From JBKPCD01 sp046727175 (GTDB taxonomy: Bacteria; Acidobacteriota; Vicinamibacteria; Vicinamibacterales; 2-12-FULL-66-21): a stretch of DNA of 18,979 bases. The notes under the pieces were generated by a model. The model saw only the letters and a list, made by a program, of their open reading frames with translations. It was not told the origin of the DNA and did not search any database. Positions 1-6,947 of this stretch are shown here, one piece after another (position 1 is the first letter of the stretch; every line of letters begins with the position of its first letter). The translations under genes were made by a program, and so were the position numbers. The stretch spans positions 1 through 18,979 of the forward strand of contig JBKPCD010000304.1 of assembly GCA_046727175.1 (NCBI GenBank), read 5' to 3'.

Positions 1-81
1 CGGATCGGCCCCATCGAAGCGATCGATGGCACGCCGGTCGTCGACATCAAACCGGTGCTCGGGGGAATTCCGGACTTCTAG
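1..81 (+). CDS. trmO: TrmO/TsaA-family tRNA methyltransferase, C-terminal end (partial)
   Basis: Only the last 26 codons and a TAG stop are present; the gene starts outside the window. The translated end reads GPIEAIDGTPVVDIKPVLGG followed by IPDF. The signature D-G-T-P-V-x-D-I-K-P is the conserved C-terminal block of the TrmO (TsaA, formerly YaeB/VirR) family. These enzymes use S-adenosylmethionine to N6-methylate the threonylcarbamoyl-adenosine at position 37 of certain tRNAs. The identification rests on this one motif, but it is distinctive. The gene converges with the kinase on the other strand, and a palindromic repeat lies 22 bases past the stop. The rest of the protein cannot be assessed. 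Confidence 0.8.
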   Translation, partial: RIGPIEAIDGTPVVDIKPVLGGIPDF

Positions 82-1368
82 CGGGGGTTTCAAACCTGTG
101 GTGTCCGCCTTCAGGCGGACTAGTAGGCGCGGGCTGAGCCGGCCATTCAGGATCGGCGCAACCTGGTAGAAGGCGTTCTCCGCCCGCGCGCCGGCAAACG
201 TCGAATTGAGCGCCAGCGCTCGTTCGATCATGCGCTGCGCCTGGTCCGGGTCGGCGGTGCCGGCGCCTCCGAACAGAAGGGCGCGCTCGTAGTACGCGTT
301 GGCCTCGGTATTCGGTGACGGTCTGTTGCCATCGCTGAGTCGATGTTCGGTCGTCGCGCTGAAGTAGCGCGCGATCCCACTCCAGACTACCGCAGCGCCA
401 AGGATCAGCGCGGCAGTAGCGAACGCGACAAATTTCCAGGCGAGGCGACGTGGCCGCACACGCGTTGGCCGATGGCTCGACGCCGGTGCGCCGATTGCAT
501 CGGTCAATTCGAGCCGCGCGTCGCCGATGTCGCGCAGGCGTTTGCGAGGATCCTTCTCGAGGCAACGACCGAGAAGCTGTCGAACCCGCGGCGAAGTCTT
601 CGGCGGCAGCGTATCCCAGTTCGGCTCGCGCTCGAGGATGCCGGCCATGACATCGGACGCGGTCGCGCTGAAAAACGGGGTGCGACCTGTCAGCATCTCG
701 TACAGCACGCACCCGAACGCCCAGATGTCGGTTCGCTTGTCGACCGGGCCGCCGCGCGTTTGTTCGGGGCTCATGTACGCCACCGTTCCGAGGATCAGAC
801 CAGCATGCGTCGGGCTGGCCGTCATCGTCGCCGCATCCGATCGGTCGCTACGGATCGGATCGACGTCGAACGTCGTGGCGAGGCCGAAGTCGAGCACTTT
901 GACGCGGCCGTCCGGCGCCACCTTGATGTTGGCGGGCTTCAGATCGCGATGGATGATCCCTTTCTCGTGAGCGGCCTCGAGTGCCTCGGCAACCTGGATG
1001 CCGATCGCGAGCGCCTCCGGGACAGGGAGCGGACTGGACGCGATGCGGTCCAACAGCGTCGGCCCTTCGACGAGTTCGAGCACGAGTCCACGGACGCCAC
1101 CGAATTCCACGTAGCCGTAGATTGCGGCAATCGATGGATGGTTGAGCGTGGCGAGCACCCGGGCCTCTCGCTCGAAACGCGCGGCCCGGTCTGGATCCGC
1201 GGTGAACTTCGGAGGCAGGATCTTGATCGCGACGTCGCGCTGCAGCTTCTCATCGTGCGCGCGATACACTTCACCCATGCCACCTGCGCCGAGAAGCGAC
1301 AGGATCGTGTAGGTTCCGATCCGCTGTCCGATCAGAGAGGCAGGATGCTGCGCCACCTTCTCCCGCAC
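1..1368 (-). CDS. Transmembrane Ser/Thr protein kinase, 3' end open at window edge
   Basis: This is a Hanks-type Ser/Thr kinase with an N-terminal cytoplasmic catalytic domain. Numbered from a GTG at 1368, visible motifs are the P-loop GAGGMGEVY (27-35), VAIK with Lys49, HRDLKPAN (His140-Asp142), DFG (160-162) and GTVAYMSPEQ. A single membrane helix lies at about 314-334, followed by a short TPR-like helical stretch (about 348-395). The start is uncertain: GTG 1368 and GTG 1356 are the only in-frame starts after the upstream stop, and neither has a clear ribosome site. Relatives usually carry several TPRs or a beta-propeller after the membrane helix; here only about one TPR unit is seen. From residue 417 the frame reads through a palindromic repeat, then antisense through trmO, with no stop before position 1. 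The real C-terminus is therefore unclear, and the gene may be 3'-truncated. Kinase identity is certain; integrity is not. Confidence 0.88.
   Translation of the reverse strand, partial: MREKVAQHPASLIGQRIGTYTILSLLGAGGMGEVYRAHDEKLQRDVAIKILPPKFTADPDRAARFEREARVLATLNHPSIAAIYGYVEFGGVRGLVLELVEGPTLLDRIASSPLPVPEALAIGIQVAEALEAAHEKGIIHRDLKPANIKVAPDGRVKVLDFGLATTFDVDPIRSDRSDAATMTASPTHAGLILGTVAYMSPEQTRGGPVDKRTDIWAFGCVLYEMLTGRTPFFSATASDVMAGILEREPNWDTLPPKTSPRVRQLLGRCLEKDPRKRLRDIGDARLELTDAIGAPASSHRPTRVRPRRLAWKFVAFATAALILGAAVVWSGIARYFSATTEHRLSDGNRPSPNTEANAYYERALLFGGAGTADPDQAQRMIERALALNSTFAGARAENAFYQVAPILNGRLSPRLLVRLKADTTGLKPPLEVRNSPEHRFDVDDRRAIDRFDGADP
103..120. repeat. Palindromic repeat (REP-like hairpin) between trmO and the kinase
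   Basis: GTCCGCCT-TC-AGGCGGAC is an 18-base palindrome able to form an 8-bp stem, in practice a 7-bp stem with a TTCA loop. A smaller inverted repeat, GGTTT-C-AAACC, lies at 86-96. Together they sit just past the trmO stop, where a bidirectional terminator would be expected, but there is no T-run. Read on the minus strand it encodes VRLKADTT within the kinase frame. From memory, this peptide recurs in predicted proteins of Acidobacteriota genomes; I could not check this here. Confidence 0.6.
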
Positions 1369-1473
1369 GGTCGAACGCGTCTGCCCGGCGGACGCGCGAT
1401 CTGACTGCGGATTGTACGATCGAGTGCGTCGATCATGGCGGCCTGCACGAGTGCGGCGGCAGGCCGATCGGGG

Positions 1474-1911
1474 TCACCCCGTCGTCGGAACGTCGATTAC
1501 CGCGAAGCCTTCCTTGCGCGCGGCGGTGGCGAGGCGGTCGTCGAGTGTAATCAGTTCAAGTGAGGACGGTCGCCGTTCTGACGCGACGAAGGCAGCGGCG
1601 AGTTGAAGTGCGTCGGCGGCGCGAAGCGGGTGGACACGTAGGAACCGGACTGCAGCCTCTCGAACACCGTCGCTTGCGTCGACCTCGTGCCAGCCATCTC
1701 CGAGCCGCTTCAGGCGCTCGAACGCGGCGGAAGAGGCTTCGGCGTCGAGCGCACCGTCACGCTCGAGGCGTGCGATCGCGGATGCGCACTCGAGCTGCGT
1801 GGCCCACCAGACGAGCATCGACGATTCCGCGGCGGCGAGTCGCTGCAGGGTCTTCGTTGTCGATTCCGCCATGAGGAGCGGCACGATGGCTGACGCGTCC
1901 CAGAATCTCAT
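1474..1911 (-). CDS. vapC: VapC-family PIN-domain toxin
   Basis: This 145-residue protein has the size and layout of a PIN-domain ribonuclease toxin. The acidic residues expected at the metal site are visible: Asp5 in MRFWDASAIV, Glu41 in QLECASA, Asp100 in LRAADALQLAAA and Asp124/Asp125 in ITLDDRLATAA. PIN toxins of this kind cut specific RNAs in the cytoplasm and are blocked by the partner antitoxin. The start chosen is the ATG at 1911, which overlaps the antitoxin stop as ATGA and has GGGAGAG just upstream. The frame stays open upstream but only in antitoxin-overlapping sequence, so the longer form is rejected. The RNA target cannot be read from sequence. Confidence 0.88.
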   Translation of the reverse strand: MRFWDASAIVPLLMAESTTKTLQRLAAAESSMLVWWATQLECASAIARLERDGALDAEASSAAFERLKRLGDGWHEVDASDGVREAAVRFLRVHPLRAADALQLAAAFVASERRPSSLELITLDDRLATAARKEGFAVIDVPTTG

Positions 1912-2201
1912 CGGCTCTCCCGACGTTCGTCGAGGAAGGCACGAAGGCCGGAAGCCCCCTTCTTCGCACGCGGCGGCTTGCTGGAGAACAGCGCTCTGGC
2001 TGCGGCGCCGCGCGCAGGTCGGACGACTCCCTCGCGAACGAGCCGCGCCAGTCGGTCGTCGTCGGAACCGATTCGGCCGACCGGCTCGAGCCGCGCGACC
2101 GGTCGGCCGCGATCGACGATGAGCACGGGGGACCCACCCTTGACGCTGTCGATCAGCGCACTGAGGTTGTTCTTGGCTTCGGAGATGCTGGCCTTTTTCA
2201 T
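1908..2201 (-). CDS. vapB: Phd/YefM-type antitoxin paired with VapC
   Basis: This 97-residue protein opens with KKASISEAKNNLSALIDSV and then SPVLIVDRGRPVARLEPV, the typical Phd/YefM antitoxin fold: a DNA-binding N-terminal half. The C-terminal half (about 50-97) is Arg/Lys-rich and would be the toxin-wrapping arm. Its last four bases overlap the toxin start (ATGA), so the two are translationally coupled. As in other pairs, it probably both neutralises the toxin and represses its own operon. No Shine-Dalgarno site is visible; a -10-like TATTAT ends only six bases before the ATG, suggesting a leaderless or near-leaderless message. Family assignment by eye; 'VapB' is used for the pairing rather than for the AbrB-fold family. 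Confidence 0.85.
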   Translation of the reverse strand: MKKASISEAKNNLSALIDSVKGGSPVLIVDRGRPVARLEPVGRIGSDDDRLARLVREGVVRPARGAAARALFSSKPPRAKKGASGLRAFLDERRESR

Positions 2202-2213
2202 ATGGCCATAATA
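2201..2213 (-). promoter_or_regulatory. Putative vapBC promoter -10 and operator palindrome
   Basis: On the minus strand TATTAT (plus positions 2208-2213) lies six bases before the vapB ATG. The perfect 10-base palindrome TATGGCCATA (2201-2210) overlaps both that hexamer and the first base of the start codon. A Phd-type antitoxin bound there would block the promoter, fitting autoregulation. No convincing -35 box was seen. The upstream in-frame option ATG-GCC-ATA-TGA is closed at once, which supports the ATG at 2201. Confidence 0.4.
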
Positions 2214-2370
2214 GCCTGATCTGGGCGATCGCGCGTGGCCGTTTCTCGGCGGGCGCCGTGATTCCCTCGAAACCCCCGACCTGACTGCGCATCCTCAACG
2301 ATCTCGATTCGCATCAAAGTGCCGCGTGGACGGTCAGAAGATGTCAGCGCAATGGAGGGGAGTGACGCGA

Positions 2371-2376
2371 TATAAT
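2371..2376 (+). promoter_or_regulatory. Consensus -10 box before acyl-CoA synthetase
   Basis: A perfect TATAAT lies 14 bases before the ATG at 2391 in otherwise GC-rich sequence. The expected -35 position (about 2348-2353, CGCAAT) does not match consensus. A start of transcription near 2383 would leave a leader of under ten bases, and no Shine-Dalgarno site is visible. The 2214-2390 interval holds nothing else recognised. Confidence 0.5.
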
Positions 2377-2390
2377 CCGCGCCGCGACCC

Positions 2391-4058
2391 ATGCAAGCGC
2401 TCCTCACGCCGATTCGCGACATCACGGTCGGCGCTCTGCTTTCTCGACTCGCGGACACGCTGCCGGATCACGAGGCACTCGTCTATCACCATCCGGACCG
2501 GCGGTGGACGTTCGGCGCACTGAACGAGGAAGCACGGCTTGTCGCGCGTGGGCTGGTTGCCCACGGTATCGCACCAGGCGACCGGGTCGCCGTGTGGGCG
2601 ACGAACGTCCCCGAGTGGATCGTCCTGCAGTTTGCGCTGGCGAAGATTGGCGCAGTCCTCGTGACGGTCAACACCGCGCTGCGCGCGCTCGAGATCGAAT
2701 ACCTCCTGCGTCAGAGTGACACGTCGACGCTCGTCACGATCGACGGGTTTCGCGGCGTCGACTATCTCGCGGAGCTCCAGTCGATCGGCGCCATTCACGC
2801 CGGCGAAGACGTTCGGAACGCGCGCCTGCCGCATCTCGCGCGCGTCGTCTTCGTGGGCTGCCCGTGCCCCGCCGGGCTGGTTCCCTACGACAATCTCCGG
2901 ACAGCCGCCCGTGAGGTTTCCGAGGGCGCTCTGGACGCTCTCGAATCTGCGGTGGGAATCGACGATGTGATCAACATGCAGTTCACGTCGGGCACGACAG
3001 GGTTTCCAAAAGGTGTGATGCTCTCGAGCCGGAACATCGTCAACAACGGCTACTGGCTCGCAGAGGGCCTGGGCTTCACGCCGGCCGATCGCCTGTGCCT
3101 GTGCGTGCCGCTGTTTCACTGTTTCGGGTGCGTGATTGGCGTGCTGGGCGCCTACACGCACGGCGCGTGCCTTTGTCCGATCGAATCGTTCGATGCGCGG
3201 CGCGTCCTCGAAACGGTCGAAGGCGAGCGGTGCACGGCGCTTTACGGCGTGCCGACGATGTTCCTGGCGGAGCTCGAGGATCCCGAGTTCAATCGATTCG
3301 ATCTGACCTCGCTCCGTACCGGCATCATGGCTGGTGCTCTCTGTCCCGAGCCGCTGATGCGCAAGGTGATCGACAAGATGCATCTGCCCGAGATGACCAT
3401 CGCGTACGGCCTGACGGAAACGTCGCCGGGCGTGACGCAGACGCCTCGCGACGCGTCAATCGAGGTCCGGACGCAGACGGTCGGGTGCGTCATGCCAGAA
3501 GTCGAGGTGCGCATCGTCGACCCCGCGACAGGGGCGGACGTGCCGACCGGTGAGCGCGGCGAGCTGTGGGCACGCGGCTACGTGGTGATGAAGGGTTACT
3601 ACAACATGCCTGAGCAGACGGCGGCCGCAATTACGCCAGACGGATGGCTTCGGAGCGGCGATCAGGCCGCATTGGGAGCCGACGGCAACATCCGCATCAC
3701 GGGCCGCATCAAGGATCTGATCATTCGGGGCGGCGAGAACGTCGCGCCCAGGGAGATCGAGGACGTGTTGCGTCTCCACCCCGGCGTCCGCGACGTCGCC
3801 GTCTACGGCGTCAACAGCGCGTTCTTTGGCGAAGAGGTCGCCGCGGCGATCCGCCGGCAACCCGGACAGCCGATCGATGCGCCGGATGTAATCGACTTCT
3901 GCGAGAAGCGCCTCGCGCGATTCAAGGTGCCGCGTTACGTGCGTTTCGTCGAGACGTTCCCGATGACCGCGTCGGGCAAGATTCAGAAGTTCAAACTGCG
4001 CGAAATCCACGAATCAGAGTTGCAGATGACTGCTGGACCGCGCGCGCCTGCGGTCTGA
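2391..4058 (+). CDS. Acyl-CoA synthetase (AMP-forming), FadD/ACSF2-like
   Basis: A 555-residue ANL-superfamily adenylate-forming enzyme, close to the usual family length. It activates a carboxylic acid with ATP to an acyl-adenylate and then makes the CoA thioester. Motifs seen: FTSGTTGFPKG (198-208) for ATP phosphate binding, YGLTET (339-344), the GWLRSGD block with its conserved Asp, GRIKDLIIRGGEN at the hinge, and the catalytic Lys530 in TASGKIQKFKLRE. The INMQFTSGTTGFPKGVMLSS stretch resembles medium-chain acyl-CoA synthetases of the ACSF2 type more than long-chain FadD, so a medium or branched acid is a guess. The start ATG at 2391 sits 14 bases after a perfect -10 box. It stands alone, divergent from vapBC and convergent with the DUF2182 gene. 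Confidence 0.92.
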   Translation: MQALLTPIRDITVGALLSRLADTLPDHEALVYHHPDRRWTFGALNEEARLVARGLVAHGIAPGDRVAVWATNVPEWIVLQFALAKIGAVLVTVNTALRALEIEYLLRQSDTSTLVTIDGFRGVDYLAELQSIGAIHAGEDVRNARLPHLARVVFVGCPCPAGLVPYDNLRTAAREVSEGALDALESAVGIDDVINMQFTSGTTGFPKGVMLSSRNIVNNGYWLAEGLGFTPADRLCLCVPLFHCFGCVIGVLGAYTHGACLCPIESFDARRVLETVEGERCTALYGVPTMFLAELEDPEFNRFDLTSLRTGIMAGALCPEPLMRKVIDKMHLPEMTIAYGLTETSPGVTQTPRDASIEVRTQTVGCVMPEVEVRIVDPATGADVPTGERGELWARGYVVMKGYYNMPEQTAAAITPDGWLRSGDQAALGADGNIRITGRIKDLIIRGGENVAPREIEDVLRLHPGVRDVAVYGVNSAFFGEEVAAAIRRQPGQPIDAPDVIDFCEKRLARFKVPRYVRFVETFPMTASGKIQKFKLREIHESELQMTAGPRAPAV

Positions 4059-4089
4059 CGCGTTCGTCTCGACGAGATGCTGATTCGGC

Positions 4090-4722
4090 TCACAATCGCG
4101 CAAGTCCTCCACCCAGCAGCGCCAGACCGATCGGCATTCGCGCCCACAAACCCCACGGCGTGACCTGCTCGACGAGTACCGCGATCGTCAACGCGGCCAT
4201 CCACCATGGGCTCATCACGCCAACGGCAAGCGCGGTCCCCATCAGCGCCCAGCAGCACCCGACGCAAAACGCGCCGTGCGCGACACCCATACGAAACCCG
4301 CCGGCGGCACCATCGCGCCAGCGAGTGAGAAAGTAGGTGATGGGATTGCGGCAGTGCGTCAGGCACGCCCGCTTGAACGGCGTGAGCTGGTACACGCCAG
4401 CGACTGCAAGGATTGCCGCCGCTGGCCACGCGGCGAGACGTCCGCGCGGTTCGTCGAGTAATCGCAGCTCACCCAGTGCAATTTGCACGGTCGCGGCTGC
4501 AATGGAATAACCGGCCCACGACACGACATACCCACCGATGAACGCGAGTGTGGCAAGTCCCGGGTGAGAAGACGATTGTGTGCCGAGACCGAAGCGATGA
4601 GAGGCGCGGACCCACGGCCAGACGGTCGGCGCCATCATCGCCGTCATCATGACGAACCACATCAGCGCAAGTGGCGCGAATGTGAGACCGGGTTGGACGA
4701 AATGGTGATGTGCGGCAAACAT
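4090..4722 (-). CDS. DUF2182 integral membrane protein
   Basis: This 210-residue, multi-helix membrane protein carries the DUF2182 hallmarks. These are an early MWFVMMTAMMAP (21-32), YQLTPFKRACLTHCR with Cys120, His123 and Cys124 (about 111-125), and GAFCVGCCWAL with Cys153, Cys156 and Cys157. The family is annotated as a predicted metal-binding membrane protein, but I know of no proven function. Its partner DUF1326 gene lies just upstream on the same strand, 97 bases away, and the two families are often adjacent. The protein begins almost directly at the second conserved helix. Relatives as I recall them have a further N-terminal helix, so this copy may have lost it where the upstream repeat sits; the frame closes at 4750. 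No clear ribosome site is visible. Confidence 0.8.
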   Translation of the reverse strand: MFAAHHHFVQPGLTFAPLALMWFVMMTAMMAPTVWPWVRASHRFGLGTQSSSHPGLATLAFIGGYVVSWAGYSIAAATVQIALGELRLLDEPRGRLAAWPAAAILAVAGVYQLTPFKRACLTHCRNPITYFLTRWRDGAAGGFRMGVAHGAFCVGCCWALMGTALAVGVMSPWWMAALTIAVLVEQVTPWGLWARMPIGLALLGGGLARL

Positions 4723-4742
4723 TCGTGGGTTGCAGCCGAACC

Positions 4743-4850
4743 GCGGAAATCACAAAAACAGAATATTCCGTGTGCTCCGTGACTCCGCGGTGATCGCTTG
4801 TTCCGTGCTCTCCGCCTCCTCAGCTCGTTCCGTGCTCTCCGTCCCCTCCG
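4743..4850. repeat. Low-complexity TCCGTGCTC repeat between DUF2182 and DUF1326 genes
   Basis: This segment is built from variants of TCCGTG(A/C)TCTCCG. A 15-base unit, GTTCCGTGCTCTCCG, is repeated exactly at 4800-4814 and 4827-4841, with related copies near 4772-4790. CCGCGG occurs at 4741-4746 and 4785-4790. The base pattern differs sharply from the flanking genes. It covers the gap between the two genes and the last codons of the DUF1326 gene. No transposase, coding signal or hairpin terminator is evident. Confidence 0.65.
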
Positions 4851-5470
4851 CTGACTCGCCAGTCGAAGCGCGACCACAATCCGTGCGTCCCGCCGTTCTG
4901 GATGACGATCCGCCCATCGTCGTAGGTCGTATCGCCAAGCGCGAGCACCTGCGTCGGCGCGTGTATCTGATTGAAGATGTTCTCGAAGGTCACCGGTGCG
5001 GCTCTATCGCGGCCGCGAATCTGCTTGACCACGGTGTCGAAGAGGCGCGGTATCGACGCTCGCTTGGCCGGACCCTCATCGATCATGTCGATTGGCAGAT
5101 ATCTCGTCGGCAGCCACTCGGACACGAAACCAGCCAGCTTTTCCCACGGACCACCCGCGCGGCCTCTGAGGATTGCGTCGATCGCCTCGCGTTGTTCCGG
5201 CGCGGCGGCCTCGTCGATGATCAGCGTTTCAATCCATTGCCCATCGATCATGCGCTGGGGAGTATCGAAGAGGACGAGAGCCTTTGCGCCTGCGAGCGAG
5301 ACCTCTCCCATCTGTCCGTCATCGAATCGCAGGGCCCAGTAGCCGCGGCACCGCTCGTGCGTGCAGCGCTGGCTGAAATGCACGTGCCCTGGACACACGA
5401 GCGTGCAGCTGCAGTTCTCGAACAGAAGACCGCGGGCCGACCAGCCCGGGGTGGAGCTGTTGTGATTCAC
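4820..5470 (-). CDS. DUF1326 Cys-rich protein
   Basis: A 216-residue soluble protein of the DUF1326 family, whose role is unknown. The N-terminal Cys/His cluster is the family signature: Cys20, Cys22, Cys26, Cys36 and Cys41, with His29, His31 and His38. It is followed by GYWALRFDDGQMGEVSLAG. The cluster suggests metal or redox chemistry, which is inference. The start chosen is GTG at 5470, eight bases after the upstream gene's stop. The longer open frame to 5632 overlaps the beta-propeller gene and is rejected. The conserved region ends about GLWSRFDWRV. The final residues, GGDGEHGTS, are encoded by the adjoining repeat and look like a secondary extension. It is most likely co-transcribed with the genes on either side. 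Confidence 0.82.
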   Translation of the reverse strand: MNHNSSTPGWSARGLLFENCSCTLVCPGHVHFSQRCTHERCRGYWALRFDDGQMGEVSLAGAKALVLFDTPQRMIDGQWIETLIIDEAAAPEQREAIDAILRGRAGGPWEKLAGFVSEWLPTRYLPIDMIDEGPAKRASIPRLFDTVVKQIRGRDRAAPVTFENIFNQIHAPTQVLALGDTTYDDGRIVIQNGGTHGLWSRFDWRVSGGDGEHGTS

Positions 5471-5478
5471 CGTACCGC

Positions 5479-6867
5479 TTACGGTAGCACGGCCGTGATG
5501 TTCCGCTTCGGGACCTGACCGACCGGAATGCGCGTGACCTCTTTCAATGCGATCAGATCGACCACCGACACGGAATTCGATCCGGCGTTCGCGACGTAGG
5601 CAAACTTCCCGTCCGGCGTGAGCGTGACCCAATCGGGCGCCGTGCCGACATCGACGGAACCCAGAAGCTCGAGCTCGGGCAGCGAATAGACGTAGACCGC
5701 GCTATTGAGACGGCTGTCCACCACCAGTCTTTTCCCATCAGCGCTCACCGCCAGGCCGTGAGACGCGTTGCCGCCCTCGAGCACGGGCGTCTTGCCTGGA
5801 CCAAGTTTTGGGAGCTCGATCCGCGTGACCTCCGTGTGCGTCGCGAAGTCCACCACCGCAAAACCATTCAACTCGGTGAGCTGCACGAACATCCGCTTTG
5901 TCGAGACGTCGGCATTCGTCTCGAAAGCCATCGGTCGCACGCCGAGCTCGAAATCCATTACCCACGCGGGCTGTTCGGTCTTTGCATCGATGATCGTCGC
6001 GTTCTTGCCGGCGATGCTGCCGGCGACGACGTATCGGCCGTCGGGCGTGACGTAGGTGTTGTGGACGGCGCCCTTGATGGGAATGCTCTTGACCCGCTGC
6101 AGCGCGACCGTATCGATCACGTCGACCGCGCCTGGCTCTTCGCGGATGGCCACGTAGACGCGTGTGCCATCGCGGTTTGCCGCGATGTTGTTGGGGTGTC
6201 CGCTCAGGGGAACCTTGTTCGTGACCCGCAGCGTTCGTCCGTCGACCACATCGAGCGTCGTATCTGCTTCGTTGCTGATGTAGATCCGGCTGCCGTCGGG
6301 CGCTACCGCAACGCCGTGCCCCACCTCGATGCCGGTGATCCGGCCGACGACCGCATTCGTCACCGGATCGATCACATGCACGTCGTCGCCGGCACTGTTC
6401 GTCTGGATGATGCGGACGTGGCCGCGCCCTGCCGTGACGTGGCGCAGCGTCTCGCCGCGGACCCAGGCCGCGAGCGTCTGCCACTCGGGGTCCTCCTTCG
6501 ACGTCCAGTGTTTGCCGCCATCGTGATGCGGATCGCCGCCCGCACTCTGCGCGAGTGGATGCCGCAGCAGCCGACTGTCCTCGGGGTTGCCGGGCACCAC
6601 ACGCGATCGGGCGATGTCGAAGTTCTTGCGCGACTGTTCTTCGTTCCACGTCGCAGCCCCCGGTGACAATGGCTGCAGCTGCATCGTCGTGCCGAACGCG
6701 TGGCACGAGACACACCGCGCGTTGCCGGGACGTTTCGTCGTGAAGATGGGCTGCACCCGCATTCTGAAGAAGTCGAAGTCGAGCGTGGGCGAGGACGCGG
6801 GCTGCTGCGTACTCAGGGACTGAACCGAGACGAGCAGGTGGACAAGTGTCAGTAGGAGGACCGGCAT
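5479..6867 (-). CDS. Secreted cytochrome c / YVTN beta-propeller protein
   Basis: A 462-residue exported protein with three parts. A signal peptide covers about residues 1-20 (PVLLLTLVHLLVSVQSLS). A short haem-binding region follows, with Cys52-Val-Ser-Cys55-His56, a classic CXXCH motif. Then comes a seven-bladed YncE/YVTN-type beta-propeller from about 145 to the end, with repeated units such as VAVAPDGSRIYISN, YVTPDGRYVVAG and VTLTPDGKFAYVAN. The first part resembles the planctomycete-type cytochrome c domain. It probably acts in the periplasm, perhaps in electron transfer or ligand binding; no substrate can be named. The start ATG at 6867 has AGGAGA six bases upstream. It leads a minus-strand set with the DUF1326 gene (8-base gap) and DUF2182 gene. 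The C-terminus reads IPVGQVPKRNITAVLP. Confidence 0.85.
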   Translation of the reverse strand: MPVLLLTLVHLLVSVQSLSTQQPASSPTLDFDFFRMRVQPIFTTKRPGNARCVSCHAFGTTMQLQPLSPGAATWNEEQSRKNFDIARSRVVPGNPEDSRLLRHPLAQSAGGDPHHDGGKHWTSKEDPEWQTLAAWVRGETLRHVTAGRGHVRIIQTNSAGDDVHVIDPVTNAVVGRITGIEVGHGVAVAPDGSRIYISNEADTTLDVVDGRTLRVTNKVPLSGHPNNIAANRDGTRVYVAIREEPGAVDVIDTVALQRVKSIPIKGAVHNTYVTPDGRYVVAGSIAGKNATIIDAKTEQPAWVMDFELGVRPMAFETNADVSTKRMFVQLTELNGFAVVDFATHTEVTRIELPKLGPGKTPVLEGGNASHGLAVSADGKRLVVDSRLNSAVYVYSLPELELLGSVDVGTAPDWVTLTPDGKFAYVANAGSNSVSVVDLIALKEVTRIPVGQVPKRNITAVLP

Positions 6868-6892
6868 AGAGACTCTCCTGTGCGCGAGAGCG

Positions 6893-6939
6893 ATTATGCT
6901 CCAAGTGGGACTCTGTCGCTCACCCCGTTCGAGTAAGAT
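6893..6939. promoter_or_regulatory. Divergent promoter region, beta-propeller and dipeptidase genes
   Basis: The 80-base gap between the two divergent starts holds a -10-like hexamer for each. On the minus strand CATAAT is at plus 6893-6898, with the AGGAGA ribosome site between it and the ATG. On the plus strand TAAGAT is at 6934-6939, only eight bases before the dipeptidase ATG. Neither has a clear -35 box. The plus-strand spacing would give an almost leaderless transcript. Confidence 0.4.
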
Positions 6940-6947
6940 CGCGAGCT

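Noticed and set aside
343..1404. Long plus-strand open frame (353 residues) across the kinase gene
   Set aside because: It is antisense to clear kinase motifs (HRD, DFG, P-loop) and has no recognisable domain; the composition is typical of a shadow frame.
2334..3383. Minus-strand open frame of 349 residues
   Set aside because: Antisense to the acyl-CoA synthetase; Arg/His-rich with no domain.
5471..5632. Upstream extension of the DUF1326 frame to ATG 5632
   Set aside because: It overlaps the beta-propeller gene and adds Arg-rich sequence unlike the family.
5738..6904. Long minus-strand frame beside the beta-propeller frame, and the 5758-6666 plus-strand frame
   Set aside because: Both overlap the beta-propeller gene in other frames and lack YVTN or haem motifs.
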